This document shows, piece by piece, positions 36,997 to 46,243 of a DNA stretch of 64,000 nucleotides. Both the position numbers and the translations under genes were made by a program. Under the pieces are notes generated by a model, which was not told the origin of the DNA, searched no databases, and saw nothing but the letters and a program-made list of their open reading frames with translations. Source of the stretch: Bacteroidales bacterium (lineage in GTDB: Bacteria > Bacteroidota > Bacteroidia > Bacteroidales > UBA932). The stretch lies in the NCBI GenBank assembly GCA_017625535.1, contig JAGAKR010000014.1, positions 1 through 64,000 on the forward strand, written 5' to 3'. The number at the start of each line of letters is the position of its first letter. Positions within the stretch are counted from its first letter, which is position 1.

Positions 36997-37026
36997 ATAA
37001 AAAAAGAACTATCGGGAGGATAGTTC
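36997..37026 (-). terminator. Rho-independent terminator overlapping the malQ stop codon
   Basis: On the minus strand gaactatc and gatagttc form a perfect 8-bp stem (37006-37013 with 37019-37026), followed by a run of T residues. The malQ stop codon (37009-37011) lies inside the stem. Confidence 0.88.
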
Positions 37027-39417
37027 TTTTATGGTTTTGTTGAGGTCTTCTGCGGCCAGAAGGTCCTCTATGGTCAGGTGCATCCTGTATTTCCAGTAGT
37101 GGTCCGGTACGGCAGGGATGTTGATGCGCTCGGAGGCTGCATCGGGGTTGCGGAGGGTGCCGTCTATTGAGAGCCAGTCCTGGAGCGGGAAGATGGCCAG
37201 CATGCTTGGTGAGGCCAGATTCTTTTCAAGTACTTTGCGGCATTCCTGTGGTGTGGCGTCTGAGGTGCCGTTCCTCTGGCCGAGCCACATTCGCAAGGTT
37301 TCGCAGTCGTGTGTACTGGTGGTGCATACGCTCAGGTAAGGGTAGCCGGCAGGATTGCCCAGGTCAACCCCATACTCTTTTGGCATTATCTGAAGTTCCA
37401 GAGAGAGGATGTTCAGATTTTTCATACAGCGGCTGACAGACTCATTCAGCATTCCCAAATCTTCTCCGCAGGTGAGCATATTTGTGGATGCAATGAGTTG
37501 CTGGAGTTTTTTCATTGCGTTGTTGTACCAGAACTCGTTGTGCCTTTTGTAGAAGTAGTCGTGGTAGAGATTCTTGTATGATTCCTGCTCGGCGCGGGTG
37601 AGGAGGGTGAACTCCTCGCTCTGCATTCCTCCAATCATAGGGTGGTATTTCCCTTTGCTGTAAGGGTCCTCTATGAACAGTCCTGTAAGCCCCATATTTG
37701 CAAATCCCCACGATGCAAGGTTCTCCTTTGAGAGCGGCAGTGCAGGGTAGAAGTGTCCCATAAGGCCGCTCCTGTATTCAACAGGAATCTCCCATATCCT
37801 GAAGAATCCCAGGATGTGGTCTATGCGGTATGCATCAAAGTAGGTTGCAAAATGGGAGAACCTGTTTTTCCACCAGGTGTAGTTGTCCTTCTCCATCTCC
37901 TCCCAGTTGTAGGTTGGGAAGCCCCAGTTCTGCCCGTCTGTAGAGAATGCATCGGGCGGTGCTCCAGCCTGTTGCCCGAAGTTGAACAGATGCGGATATT
38001 GCCACGCCTCAACACTGTCCCTTGATATTCCTATCGGGATGTCACCCTTAAGGGCAACCCCTTTGCTGTGGGCATATTTTTTTGCCTGTACCATCTGCAG
38101 GTGCAGATGATATTGTATGAATACATAAAAGTATATCTCAGAGTGGAGAGGGCTGCCTGGAGAAGAGAGTTTCTTTATCATATCCCAGGAGAACTTGGCG
38201 TATTCCCCCCATTCTCTGAAGTTGGCGGTGTGCATATGGTCGCGCAGGGCAGAGAATGCCGCATATGGCAACAGCCACTCTTTGTTGTGCTTCACAAATG
38301 AGTAGTATCCAGGCTGTGCGAATGTATCATCCTTTTCCTGAAGATATATGGCCCTCAGGTATTTCATCTTATGGTTCCATACACCTTCATAATCCAGGAA
38401 CTTTCCTTGGTTGAGCATTTTACCCTCCTGCTCCATCTGTGCCGCCTGGGATTTGTCTTTCAGGATTCCTGTGGCCTCAAGGTTTATATATATGGGGTGG
38501 AGTGCCAGGGTGGAGATGCAGTTGTATGGGTATGAATCCCTACAGGTAAGGTGGGTAGTGGTATCATTTATCGGGAGGAGCTGTATAATTGAAAGCCCTG
38601 TGGCATTTGCCCAGTCTGCAAGTTTCATAAGGTCTGCAAAGTCCCCTATGCCGTGGCTCCCTTTGCTGCACAACGAAAATACAGGTATGGATACACCGCT
38701 GAAACGGGGCTTGCCGGCATCAAAGTCGGCTGCAGAGTACTCTTTTATAACGGTGCTGTGTTTGAGTACTTTTGGCAACTGCAGCACTCTGTTGTATCTC
38801 TCTTCCCAGATGCGTTCCCCAGATGGGGTCTCTATGAGGAACTTGAATTCAATCTCTTTTTCTCCAAGTTTTTCAGTCGGGAAGCTCCTTTCCCATTTGA
38901 GGTTGGCCATCCTCCTCATAGGGAGGGCCTTTGCTGCATCCCATTCCCCAAGCAGCGGTGATGCACCGCATATCATTACCTTGCCCCCTTTAGGTACATT
39001 TGGTACGCTAACCCTTATAATCAGTTCATTGGGGTTTATATGGGTTTGGGTATAATGCCAGTTCTCATCTGCAAAGAATACCTCCGAAAATGGGGCGGTG
39101 AGGAACGGTGCATCGGCAGAATTCCCCTGCCACTGGTCATATGCGGCAATTTCCTTGGTTGAGGAGTTGAGGGCAATTTCCCTCCCTTTCCCGGCCTCAT
39201 AGTATATCCCTTCGTCATTTTTTACAAAATATCTGTAGGATATGATCCTCTCTTTTACCAGAGAAACCTTTATCTCCCCTTCCCATTTTCCCGGAGAGGT
39301 ACAGTTGAGTTTCAGGGCCTGGGAAATGTTGTTGCATCCAAGTGCCGGTGAGGAACCTGTAATATAGAGTTCCTCGCCCCACCCGGTGTTATAGTCAATG
39401 AAAAATTTTATAGTCAT
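37009..39417 (-). CDS. malQ: 4-alpha-glucanotransferase (GH77) with two starch-binding domains
   Basis: An 802-residue amylomaltase that disproportionates malto-oligosaccharides. Two N-terminal CBM20-like domains are visible (about 1-115, with GEELYITGSSPALG; about 128-225, with GGKVMICGASPLLGEWD). The GH77 catalytic domain follows with IQLLPINDT and the nucleophile region DAYRIDHILGFFRIWE (about 525-540). HDCETLRMW near the C terminus carries the third conserved acid region. It is 28 bp after a barrel gene and last in the panC-to-malQ run. Cytoplasmic; no signal peptide. Confidence 0.95.
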   Translation of the reverse strand: MTIKFFIDYNTGWGEELYITGSSPALGCNNISQALKLNCTSPGKWEGEIKVSLVKERIISYRYFVKNDEGIYYEAGKGREIALNSSTKEIAAYDQWQGNSADAPFLTAPFSEVFFADENWHYTQTHINPNELIIRVSVPNVPKGGKVMICGASPLLGEWDAAKALPMRRMANLKWERSFPTEKLGEKEIEFKFLIETPSGERIWEERYNRVLQLPKVLKHSTVIKEYSAADFDAGKPRFSGVSIPVFSLCSKGSHGIGDFADLMKLADWANATGLSIIQLLPINDTTTHLTCRDSYPYNCISTLALHPIYINLEATGILKDKSQAAQMEQEGKMLNQGKFLDYEGVWNHKMKYLRAIYLQEKDDTFAQPGYYSFVKHNKEWLLPYAAFSALRDHMHTANFREWGEYAKFSWDMIKKLSSPGSPLHSEIYFYVFIQYHLHLQMVQAKKYAHSKGVALKGDIPIGISRDSVEAWQYPHLFNFGQQAGAPPDAFSTDGQNWGFPTYNWEEMEKDNYTWWKNRFSHFATYFDAYRIDHILGFFRIWEIPVEYRSGLMGHFYPALPLSKENLASWGFANMGLTGLFIEDPYSKGKYHPMIGGMQSEEFTLLTRAEQESYKNLYHDYFYKRHNEFWYNNAMKKLQQLIASTNMLTCGEDLGMLNESVSRCMKNLNILSLELQIMPKEYGVDLGNPAGYPYLSVCTTSTHDCETLRMWLGQRNGTSDATPQECRKVLEKNLASPSMLAIFPLQDWLSIDGTLRNPDAASERINIPAVPDHYWKYRMHLTIEDLLAAEDLNKTIKELSSR

Positions 39418-39445
39418 TTCAGGAAAAGTCTTTTATGGCTCTTCT

Positions 39446-40090
39446 TTAGAATCTTATTGAGAGTCCTGCGTTTGCAATCCCTTTGTAGCCGAATCCGAAC
39501 TCGGCAAATCCTCCCACAATGCCTCCGCCTACCCTTACCTTGGCAACGGTAAAGTTATATGCAAATGCAAGGCGGTCTTCTTCCTGTGGAACGGACTGGT
39601 TGTTCTTGTCTATCTTGCTTATGGATTCATCTTTATGGGCAATTCCGGCAGATACGCCGCAAGAGATATCCCAGATGCCGCTTCTGAAGTATGTCCATCC
39701 GAAGTTCACCATTCCGGTAATGCTCCTTACGTTGTTGGTGTATACGATTTTTTCAGTTTCGGTATCTTTGGCCTTTACATCAGCTTCGCTCACTCCAAGA
39801 TAACCTCCAATGCAGAAGTAGGGGTTCAGGTACCTGTTGTACCCCACTGCCCCTATGCCGGTGTATGAGGCTCCGGCTCCTTTGAATTTTTTGGTGTACT
39901 GCGGGCTCACATATGTGTCGTTGCCCAGTTTGTTTGTAAGTTCAACAATTGACGGGGCTCCATATTGCAGGTATATTTCGTTTTTAAGGTAGGCAATGTA
40001 AATCTCACCCTCCTGCGATCCGGTCTGGGAGAATGCAGGGAATACAAACAGAAGGCAAAGTGCGGAAATGAGCAGTCTTTTCATATTCAT
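39446..40090 (-). CDS. Predicted outer-membrane beta-barrel protein
   Basis: A 214-residue protein with a signal peptide (MNMKRLLISALCLLFVFPAFSQ). The mature part has alternating strands and ends in SIRF with a terminal aromatic. Gly/Tyr-rich turns (GIGAVGYNRYLNPYFCIGGYLG) support a small barrel. The start overlaps the stop of the upstream flippase-like gene by 4 bp, indicating coupling. No specific function is recognised. Confidence 0.7.
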   Translation of the reverse strand: MNMKRLLISALCLLFVFPAFSQTGSQEGEIYIAYLKNEIYLQYGAPSIVELTNKLGNDTYVSPQYTKKFKGAGASYTGIGAVGYNRYLNPYFCIGGYLGVSEADVKAKDTETEKIVYTNNVRSITGMVNFGWTYFRSGIWDISCGVSAGIAHKDESISKIDKNNQSVPQEEDRLAFAYNFTVAKVRVGGGIVGGFAEFGFGYKGIANAGLSIRF

Positions 40091-41082
40091 TTTCTATTTT
40101 GTTGTATTTTTCTTTTCCAGAGACTTACACTCACAATAGAGGCTGCACCGCAAAGTATCATTACAAGTGCCTGGGCCTCGTGGGATATTGTGGCAAATAT
40201 CACACCTGTTGTCTGGGCAATGCCATATACTTTTGCAAGGGCAAGACTCACAATGAAGTGGTATGCGCCCAAACCTCCCTGTACAGGAACAACCCATCCG
40301 AATCCCCCTATTATCATAAGGAACAGGGCATCAACTGCCCCAAGATGACCCACCTGCGGGAAGGCATATATGGTTGTGAGGCTGGTAAGCCAGTAGGTGG
40401 CCCAGATTGCAAGTGTATAGATGATGAACATCCATTTGTCTTCCATTCTGAAAGCGGCAAGAATACCCTCCAGCAGCCCTTTTGCTATCTGCATTATCTT
40501 CCTTACAAACCTGTTCTGCTTAAGCCTCTCCCTTATTATCCACAATATTGCTGCAGAAAGGATCAATGCAAAGCACAGGATTGCAGCCGGCCAGGCCATA
40601 GTGTTGAATTTCCCCTGCAGGGGCTGCAGGATCTCATTGTCCATAAATGTCCCGAACTCCCCCCACGAGAAGAGCAGGAGCAGGATCATCCACAGCATGA
40701 GACAAACCATATCCAGGCTCCTCTCCAGCACAACTGTACCGAGTGATTTTTCGAAAGATACTTTACGGGTGTTTGCAATTACACCGCAACGGGCAACCTC
40801 TCCGGCACGCGGAAAGACGAAATTTGTAATGTACCCTATGTTTATGCCGTCGAAGGTTTCCCTTAATGTGATCTCCTTGTTTATTGTGCGCAGGAGTATG
40901 CGCCATCTGAGAGCCCTGAAAAGGAAGCCCAAAATACCTATTGCCATAGAGGCGGCAATCCACCACCAGTTGCAACTTTTCAGGCCGCTTGTAAAATCAC
41001 CCCACTCAACCCCCTTGAAGGAGAAATGGAGCAGTATTGCGGCCAGGAAAAGGAAGGCAAGGTACTTGAGCACCTTCTTCAT
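40087..41082 (-). CDS. Flippase-like integral membrane protein (LPG synthase TM / UPF0104 family)
   Basis: About 331 residues with eight or so predicted membrane helices. The block PRAGEVARCGVIANTRKVSFEKSLGTVVLERSLDM matches the lysylphosphatidylglycerol synthase transmembrane family. So does GGFGWVVPVQGGLGAYHF near the C terminus. The soluble aminoacyl-transferase domain of MprF is absent, so lipid or polyprenyl-glycan translocation is more likely than lysyl transfer (inference). I start at the ATG 41082, just after the panD stop, rather than the TTG at 41091. Confidence 0.85.
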   Translation of the reverse strand: MKKVLKYLAFLFLAAILLHFSFKGVEWGDFTSGLKSCNWWWIAASMAIGILGFLFRALRWRILLRTINKEITLRETFDGINIGYITNFVFPRAGEVARCGVIANTRKVSFEKSLGTVVLERSLDMVCLMLWMILLLLFSWGEFGTFMDNEILQPLQGKFNTMAWPAAILCFALILSAAILWIIRERLKQNRFVRKIMQIAKGLLEGILAAFRMEDKWMFIIYTLAIWATYWLTSLTTIYAFPQVGHLGAVDALFLMIIGGFGWVVPVQGGLGAYHFIVSLALAKVYGIAQTTGVIFATISHEAQALVMILCGAASIVSVSLWKRKIQQNRK

Positions 41083-41083
41083 C

Positions 41084-41434
41084 TTATACAATTTTGTTTG
41101 TTACAGAATCTGGGAACACAACTTTAGGTTTGAAGCCGGTTGCCTCTTCCGGTGTCATCTGGGCGTATGCCATGATGATTACCAGGTCTCCTACAGCAAA
41201 TTTGCGTGCTGCTGCACCATTAAGACAAATTTTACCGCTTCCAGGTTCACCTTTTATAACGTATGTGTCTATCCTCTCTCCATTGTTGAGGTTTACAATG
41301 GTAACCTTCTCATTCTCGTAAAGGCCGGCAGCCTCTACAAGATTCTCATCTATTGTAATGCTTCCAATATAGTTGAGGTTTGCCTCTGTAACACACGCAC
41401 GGTGGATTTTTGATTTAAGAATCTCAATCAGCAT
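41084..41434 (-). CDS. panD: Aspartate 1-decarboxylase
   Basis: A 116-residue pyruvoyl enzyme making beta-alanine for pantothenate. The self-cleavage site Gly-Ser is in [10 protein letters not shown] (residues 24-25), where Ser becomes the pyruvoyl group. The downstream [26 protein letters not shown] is typical. It is 4 bp after panC, so the two condensation partners are made together. Confidence 0.97.
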   Translation of the reverse strand: MLIEILKSKIHRACVTEANLNYIGSITIDENLVEAAGLYENEKVTIVNLNNGERIDTYVIKGEPGSGKICLNGAAARKFAVGDLVIIMAYAQMTPEEATGFKPKVVFPDSVTNKIV

Positions 41435-41438
41435 TGTA

Positions 41439-42278
41439 TTATTTTATTTTTATGTTGTCTATAAGTCTTACAGGGCGGGCATAAACTGCACACCACAATT
41501 GTATTTCAGCAGCATCATCCCAAGAAGATACAGGTTTGAGCATCTGTGCATCAACAAGTTCTATGTATTCTGTCTCAAGTTCTGGATTTGCATCAATCTC
41601 TTTTGTAACAGCCTCAATCACCTGGGCAGGTGTCATTGTTGCAGCATATTCCACAGCCTTCTTAAGGCATTTGTAGATATGCGGTGCAGCCTCCCTCTGT
41701 GCAGGGGTAAGGAGGGTGTTGCGTGAACTCTTTGCAAGTCCGTCCTCTTCCCTTAGGATAGGGCACTGTACAATCTCAAGCGGATAACCCAGATCCTTTA
41801 CAAAATATTTGATTATTGCCACCTGCTGGAAATCTTTCTCTCCAAAGAATGCATATTGCGGCTTTACAATGTCAAAAAGACGGGTAACCACCTGTGCCAC
41901 ACCGTTGAAATGTCCCGGTCTGCGCGGGCCTTCACCATATGAATCCAATCCTCCAAGGTTGAACACCCTTTTGTCGGGAACAGGGTAAATGTCCACAACT
42001 CTTGGGGCAAAGGCTATATCAACCCCATTTGCCTCAAGCAATGCGCAGTCTGCCTCCAGTGTCCTTGGGTATGTGGCAAGGTCCTGCGGGTTGTTGAACT
42101 GGGTTGGATTTACAAAAATGCTCACTATGGTGTGCCTGCATTTGGCAACAGAATGTTCCACTAAAGAGATATGTCCCTGGTGAAGAGCTCCCATTGTAGG
42201 TACAAAACCTATGCTGTCCTGGCATTCAAGGCTCTCTCTGGCCTGAATGAACTCTTCCAATGTCTTTGCTACAATCAT
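41439..42278 (-). CDS. panC: Pantothenate synthetase
   Basis: A 279-residue ligase joining pantoate and beta-alanine with ATP. The HIGH-like motif is in [17 protein letters not shown] (about 28-44), with [19 protein letters not shown] and [13 protein letters not shown] further on. The KMSKS-like region is [10 protein letters not shown]. It is the first gene of the minus-strand run panC-panD-flippase-barrel-malQ. No panB is in the window. Confidence 0.97.
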   Translation of the reverse strand: MIVAKTLEEFIQARESLECQDSIGFVPTMGALHQGHISLVEHSVAKCRHTIVSIFVNPTQFNNPQDLATYPRTLEADCALLEANGVDIAFAPRVVDIYPVPDKRVFNLGGLDSYGEGPRRPGHFNGVAQVVTRLFDIVKPQYAFFGEKDFQQVAIIKYFVKDLGYPLEIVQCPILREEDGLAKSSRNTLLTPAQREAAPHIYKCLKKAVEYAATMTPAQVIEAVTKEIDANPELETEYIELVDAQMLKPVSSWDDAAEIQLWCAVYARPVRLIDNIKIK

Positions 42279-42301
42279 ATTTGATATATGTTTACAACCT
42301 G

Positions 42302-42309
42302 CAAACCTA
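42302..42309 (-). promoter_or_regulatory. Promoter -7 element of panC
   Basis: Minus-strand TAGGTTTG matches TAnnTTTG, 24 bp before the panC start codon. Confidence 0.6.
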
Positions 42310-42400
42310 CAAAAAAATATAATAACAATTATTATTTAAGTGGAAAATGCAGTTTCCCCGCAATTTATTACCTTTACGCAACAATCATATGCAGAGCACC

Positions 42401-43420
42401 ATGAAATCCATACTGGGCATAGGGAATGCCATAACAGATATCCCCGTTTTTCTTCCCGACAGGTTTCTCCTCAATGAATTGGGACTCCAGCCGGGGAGCA
42501 TGAACCATATTGACGGGCAAAAAGAGCGTCAGATATGGGATGCCCTGCAGGGAGCGGATCTGCATCCTGTGCAGGGAGGTTCAGCGGCAAATACGGTTGC
42601 AGCGGTGTCCCGGCTGGGAATGAAATGCGGTTTCATTGGAAAAGTGGGGAAGGATGCCTTGGGGAATGGCTTTAAGGGGGAGTTGGAGCAAAATGGAGTG
42701 TGCGGTTGTCTGCTTGAAGGGGAATTGCCAAGCGGACGGGCATATACTTTTATAGGCAAAGAAAACACCGGTATGCCTGAAAACGGAGGGATGGCAGAGG
42801 AGAGGACGTTTGCCGCGTATTTGGGTGCGGCCCTTGAATTCGTGCCTGGAGAACTTGCGGAGGAGATGTTCCAGGGGTATGACTGTCTGCACGTAGAGGG
42901 GTATCTGCTGCAGTGCCCGGGTGTGGTGGAGAGGGCTGTGGAGATTGCCAGGGGGAGGGGGATGGTTGTGTCGTTTGATTTGGGGAGTGTGGGGATTGTG
43001 AAGAATTACCGCAGCAGGGTGGAGCGGATTGTGGCTGATTTTGCGGATATAGTGTTTGCCAATGAAGATGAGGCTCTGGCTTTTACCGGTGAAAAGGGAG
43101 AAGAGGCTGCAAGGGTTATACACTCAATGATGCAGGATGGCATTGCAGTGGTGAAACAGGGAGAGAAGGGGTCTGTAGTTTTGAAGGGAAGAGAATTGTA
43201 CAGGGTGGCAGCAGTGGCAGCAGAGGCGGTGGATACAACGGGTGCGGGTGATGCCTATGCGGCCGGATTCCTGTATGCATATTCCCAGGGTGCGGATGCC
43301 GGAAAGTGTGGGGAAGCAGGGTCACTCCTGGCTTCAAAAGTGGTGGCTGTGATTGGTCCAAAAATCGGCAAAAGTGGCTTGGAAGCGGGTAAAACGGCAA
43401 TTGAGGCGTTGTTGAAATAA
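42401..43420 (+). CDS. PfkB-family sugar/nucleoside kinase
   Basis: About 339 residues from the ATG at 42401 (ATG 42389 is an alternative). Ribokinase-fold features are GIGNAITDIPV at the N terminus, GGSAANTVAAVSRLGMKCGFIGKVG (substrate and glycine motif, PfkB signature 1), and DTTGAGDAYAAGFLYA (signature 2, catalytic Asp, about 275-290). The layout resembles adenosine-kinase-like PfkB proteins; the substrate cannot be told. Divergent from panC. Confidence 0.9.
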   Translation: MKSILGIGNAITDIPVFLPDRFLLNELGLQPGSMNHIDGQKERQIWDALQGADLHPVQGGSAANTVAAVSRLGMKCGFIGKVGKDALGNGFKGELEQNGVCGCLLEGELPSGRAYTFIGKENTGMPENGGMAEERTFAAYLGAALEFVPGELAEEMFQGYDCLHVEGYLLQCPGVVERAVEIARGRGMVVSFDLGSVGIVKNYRSRVERIVADFADIVFANEDEALAFTGEKGEEAARVIHSMMQDGIAVVKQGEKGSVVLKGRELYRVAAVAAEAVDTTGAGDAYAAGFLYAYSQGADAGKCGEAGSLLASKVVAVIGPKIGKSGLEAGKTAIEALLK

Positions 43421-43429
43421 AAAGTTGGA

Positions 43430-43437
43430 TATTTTTG
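43430..43437 (+). promoter_or_regulatory. Promoter -7 element of the phosphoesterase gene
   Basis: TATTTTTG matches TAnnTTTG, 25 bp before the start codon at 43463. It is followed by aaggagg, an unusually good Shine-Dalgarno sequence for this phylum. Confidence 0.55.
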
Positions 43438-43462
43438 CCCTCCGTTATAAGGAGGGACAATT

Positions 43463-44287
43463 ATGAGAATACAAAATTGGCGGTCCTTTTTCCTGTGGGT
43501 GCCGCTTTTATTTTGCAGTCTGCTTATGGGGTCCTGCAATGCTATAGACATTCATCCTTACGACTGCAACATTTCTGGAGAACAGGATATCAACCGGCGC
43601 CACATACAAGAACTTGCAGGCACATTTGGGAAAAATGTGCAGGAGTTCCGTTTTGCATTTATCTCAGATACCCAGCGCTGGTATGATGAGACAGAAGATG
43701 CCGTGCGCAGCATAAACGGCAAAGGGGTGGATTTTGTAATCCATGGCGGAGATTTGAGCGATTTTGGGGGTACCAAGGAGTTCCTCTGGCAGAGGGATAT
43801 CCTTAATGGCCTTGATATGCCTTGGCTTGCCCTGCTGGGGAACCACGATTGCCTCGGCTCAGGTGAGCAGGCCCACAGTGTGGTGTTCGGGGAACCCAAT
43901 TTCCATTTTGTGGTAGGGGATGTGCTTTTTGTGTGTCTGAACACCAATGCCCTTGAGTTTGATTATTCTACTCCGGTACCGGATTTCGATTTTATGGCAG
44001 ACCTGCTGGCCAATATGCCAAAGGGGGTGGAGAGGACTATTTTTGTGATGCACGTGAGGCCGTATGCAGACCAGTTCAACAATAATGTGGCGGTGGTTTT
44101 TGACCATTACACCAGGGAGTTCCCCAATGTGCAGTTCTATCTTTTCGGGCACGAGCATACCCTTATGGAGACAGATCTTTTTGAGAATGGGATAATGTGG
44201 TACGGCACACCAAGCATAAACCGCAGGCAATATTACATCTTTACAGTAAACAGGGAGGGCTACAGTTATGAGGTTGTGGATTTCTAG
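43463..44287 (+). CDS. Calcineurin-like phosphoesterase lipoprotein
   Basis: A 274-residue protein with a lipobox (LLMGSC, Cys about 25), so it is anchored in a membrane facing the periplasm. Metallophosphatase motifs are GGDLSDFG, LGNHDC, VMHVRP and FGHEHTLME. The first motif is DTQ rather than the usual D-x-H, so one metal ligand is altered. The start of the next gene overlaps its 3' end by 20 bp. Substrate unknown. Confidence 0.88.
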   Translation: MRIQNWRSFFLWVPLLFCSLLMGSCNAIDIHPYDCNISGEQDINRRHIQELAGTFGKNVQEFRFAFISDTQRWYDETEDAVRSINGKGVDFVIHGGDLSDFGGTKEFLWQRDILNGLDMPWLALLGNHDCLGSGEQAHSVVFGEPNFHFVVGDVLFVCLNTNALEFDYSTPVPDFDFMADLLANMPKGVERTIFVMHVRPYADQFNNNVAVVFDHYTREFPNVQFYLFGHEHTLMETDLFENGIMWYGTPSINRRQYYIFTVNREGYSYEVVDF

Positions 44288-44951
44288 CCTGCTGCTATGC
44301 CTGATGTTGCTCCCTGCCGGTGCAAGAGGACAGAGGATAAACTATATAAAGGGGTTGCCCAAAGATACTGTAACAGTGTGGAAGACCAGGAGACTGGACA
44401 AACGCCAGGATGTGAGGTACAGGGGGCTGAACAGGATAATACCTACCCATAATGTATTGCAGTTTGCCGGAAATATGGGACTCGTATCCCTTGGATTCGG
44501 ATGGGATTACGGCTGCAGGGGGCAGTGGGAAACTGCTGTACTGCTTGGATATATTCCCCGCAATGATGGGGAGAAGAGTTACGCAACCTTCACCCTTAAG
44601 GAGACATTCATCCCCTGGAGCATCTCTTTGGGTGAAAAGGTGGCTTTTGAACCCCTCTCGGCCGGGCTCTACCTCAATTCCATCCTGAGCAGGGATTTCT
44701 GGGTGCGTGAGCCTGACAAGTATCCTTACGGTTATTACGGATTCTCCACAAAAATAAGGCTGAACCTTTTTGTGGGGGAGGGGATTACTTTATATACTCC
44801 TTCACATAAGGAGAGTGCAATACGTTCAGTTACCTTGTTTTACGAGTTTGGGGCAACTGACCTCTATGTGATAAGTGCTGCAACAAACAAATATCTTGGA
44901 TTTTGGGATCTGTTCGGCCTCTCTTTTGGTATAAAGATAAAACTTGTTTAA
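44268..44951 (+). CDS. Secreted protein of unknown function, possible outer-membrane barrel
   Basis: A 227-residue protein with a signal peptide (MRLWISSLLLCLMLLPAGARG). The mature part has amphipathic strands with many Tyr/Trp/Phe residues (VSLGFGWDYGCRGQWETAVLLGYIP) and ends FGIKIKLV. No family is recognised; a barrel is a guess from composition. The 20-bp overlap with the phosphoesterase gene implies co-translation, so it may act with that lipoprotein. Confidence 0.65.
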   Translation: MRLWISSLLLCLMLLPAGARGQRINYIKGLPKDTVTVWKTRRLDKRQDVRYRGLNRIIPTHNVLQFAGNMGLVSLGFGWDYGCRGQWETAVLLGYIPRNDGEKSYATFTLKETFIPWSISLGEKVAFEPLSAGLYLNSILSRDFWVREPDKYPYGYYGFSTKIRLNLFVGEGITLYTPSHKESAIRSVTLFYEFGATDLYVISAATNKYLGFWDLFGLSFGIKIKLV

Positions 44952-44956
44952 GTTTG
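44949..44956 (+). promoter_or_regulatory. Promoter -7 element of the M28 peptidase gene
   Basis: TAAGTTTG matches TAnnTTTG and overlaps the stop codon of the preceding gene; the next start codon is 28 bp on. Confidence 0.5.
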
Positions 44957-44984
44957 CCTTTATAAAGTTATCGGGAAGAAGATT

Positions 44985-46223
44985 ATGAGAAGATTATTTT
45001 TGGTTGTGCTGGCCTTGGCTCTGGCATTTGGGGTGCAGGCGCAGCAGGTGAAGGCTCCAAAATGCGGTAAAAGGCTCACATCAAGGCAGGTTGTGGAATA
45101 TCTTGCTGCCGATGCCCTGCAGGGACGCAATGGCGGTACAGAGGGTGATACACTTGCATCTGAATTCATTTACAGGCAGATGGAGAAACTTGGCCTGCAG
45201 CCTGGAATGCAGAAGTTCAATGTAAAGAAGGGGAATGTAAATACTTTCAATGTGTATGGTTCTGTTGCCGGGCGCAGCGGAAAATATATAGTGGTGGGTG
45301 CCCATTATGACCATCTTGGAATGGGTGGTCCGGGAAGCGGTTCCCGCAGGCCAGATACACTTGCAATCCATAACGGTGCAGATGACAACGCTTCCGGAGT
45401 TGCAGGAATGCTTTATCTGGCAAAACATTTTGCAAAGTCAAAGAATCTGGAGCACGGAATCATATTTGCAGCATTCGGTGCAGAGGAGAGGGGAATTGTG
45501 GGGAGCAAGCATATGGCAGACAACCTTCAGGAACTGGTGCTGGCGGGGGGCAGAGCAATCTCCGCTTCTGATGTAGTGGCAATGGTGAATTTTGATATGA
45601 TAGGAAGGCTCCGCGGCAATGCAATTACCCTTGGAGGTACAGGCACAGCCAAAGAGATGGACCATATAATTGCGGAGGCTGAAAACCTGTACGGCAAAGC
45701 GCTTAAAGTAACCCGTTCTGCACAGGGACACGGCCCAAGCGACCACTCTGCATTCTATGCAAAGAATATCCCCGTATTTTACCTTACAACAGGAGGGACA
45801 GAGGATTATCATACTCCCGATGATGATGCGCATAAATTGAACTACCCGGGAGCAGACTCTGTGGCAGCCTTTGCAGCGCTCCTTGTGGAGCAGGTGCAGA
45901 AGTACCCTAAGGGGCTTTCATTTACCGATACCGGTTCGCCTGAGGCTTCGCCTATGCGTGCCGGATTCAAGGTTTCTTTGGGGCTTATGCCCGATGTTAC
46001 CGGACAGGTGGAGAACGGCCTCAGGGCAGACATAATTGTTAAGGGGAAACCGGCCCACAAGGCAGGCATGAAGAACGGTGACATTATAATTCAGGTGAAT
46101 GACATTAAAATTAAGGATATAGAGGTTTATATGCAGGCTCTGGGAACTCTCAAGAAAGGGGAGAAGGCGGTTGTGAAGATTCTGCGCGGCGGAGAGGAGA
46201 TGGTTCTGGAAGTACAGTTGTAA
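44985..46223 (+). CDS. Secreted M28-family zinc aminopeptidase with PDZ domain
   Basis: A 412-residue protein with a signal peptide (MRRLFLVVLALALAFGVQAQQ). Co-catalytic zinc ligands appear in GAHYDHLG, GADDNASG, AEERGIVGS, VNFDMIGR and DYHTPDDD. A C-terminal PDZ domain (about residues 320-412, GQVENGLRADIIVKGKPAHK and KNGDIIIQVND) is appended. It is likely a periplasmic or surface peptidase of broad specificity. The membrane protein gene follows 20 bp later. Confidence 0.94.
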   Translation: MRRLFLVVLALALAFGVQAQQVKAPKCGKRLTSRQVVEYLAADALQGRNGGTEGDTLASEFIYRQMEKLGLQPGMQKFNVKKGNVNTFNVYGSVAGRSGKYIVVGAHYDHLGMGGPGSGSRRPDTLAIHNGADDNASGVAGMLYLAKHFAKSKNLEHGIIFAAFGAEERGIVGSKHMADNLQELVLAGGRAISASDVVAMVNFDMIGRLRGNAITLGGTGTAKEMDHIIAEAENLYGKALKVTRSAQGHGPSDHSAFYAKNIPVFYLTTGGTEDYHTPDDDAHKLNYPGADSVAAFAALLVEQVQKYPKGLSFTDTGSPEASPMRAGFKVSLGLMPDVTGQVENGLRADIIVKGKPAHKAGMKNGDIIIQVNDIKIKDIEVYMQALGTLKKGEKAVVKILRGGEEMVLEVQL

Positions 46224-46243
46224 ACATTTTGGAGGAACAGATT

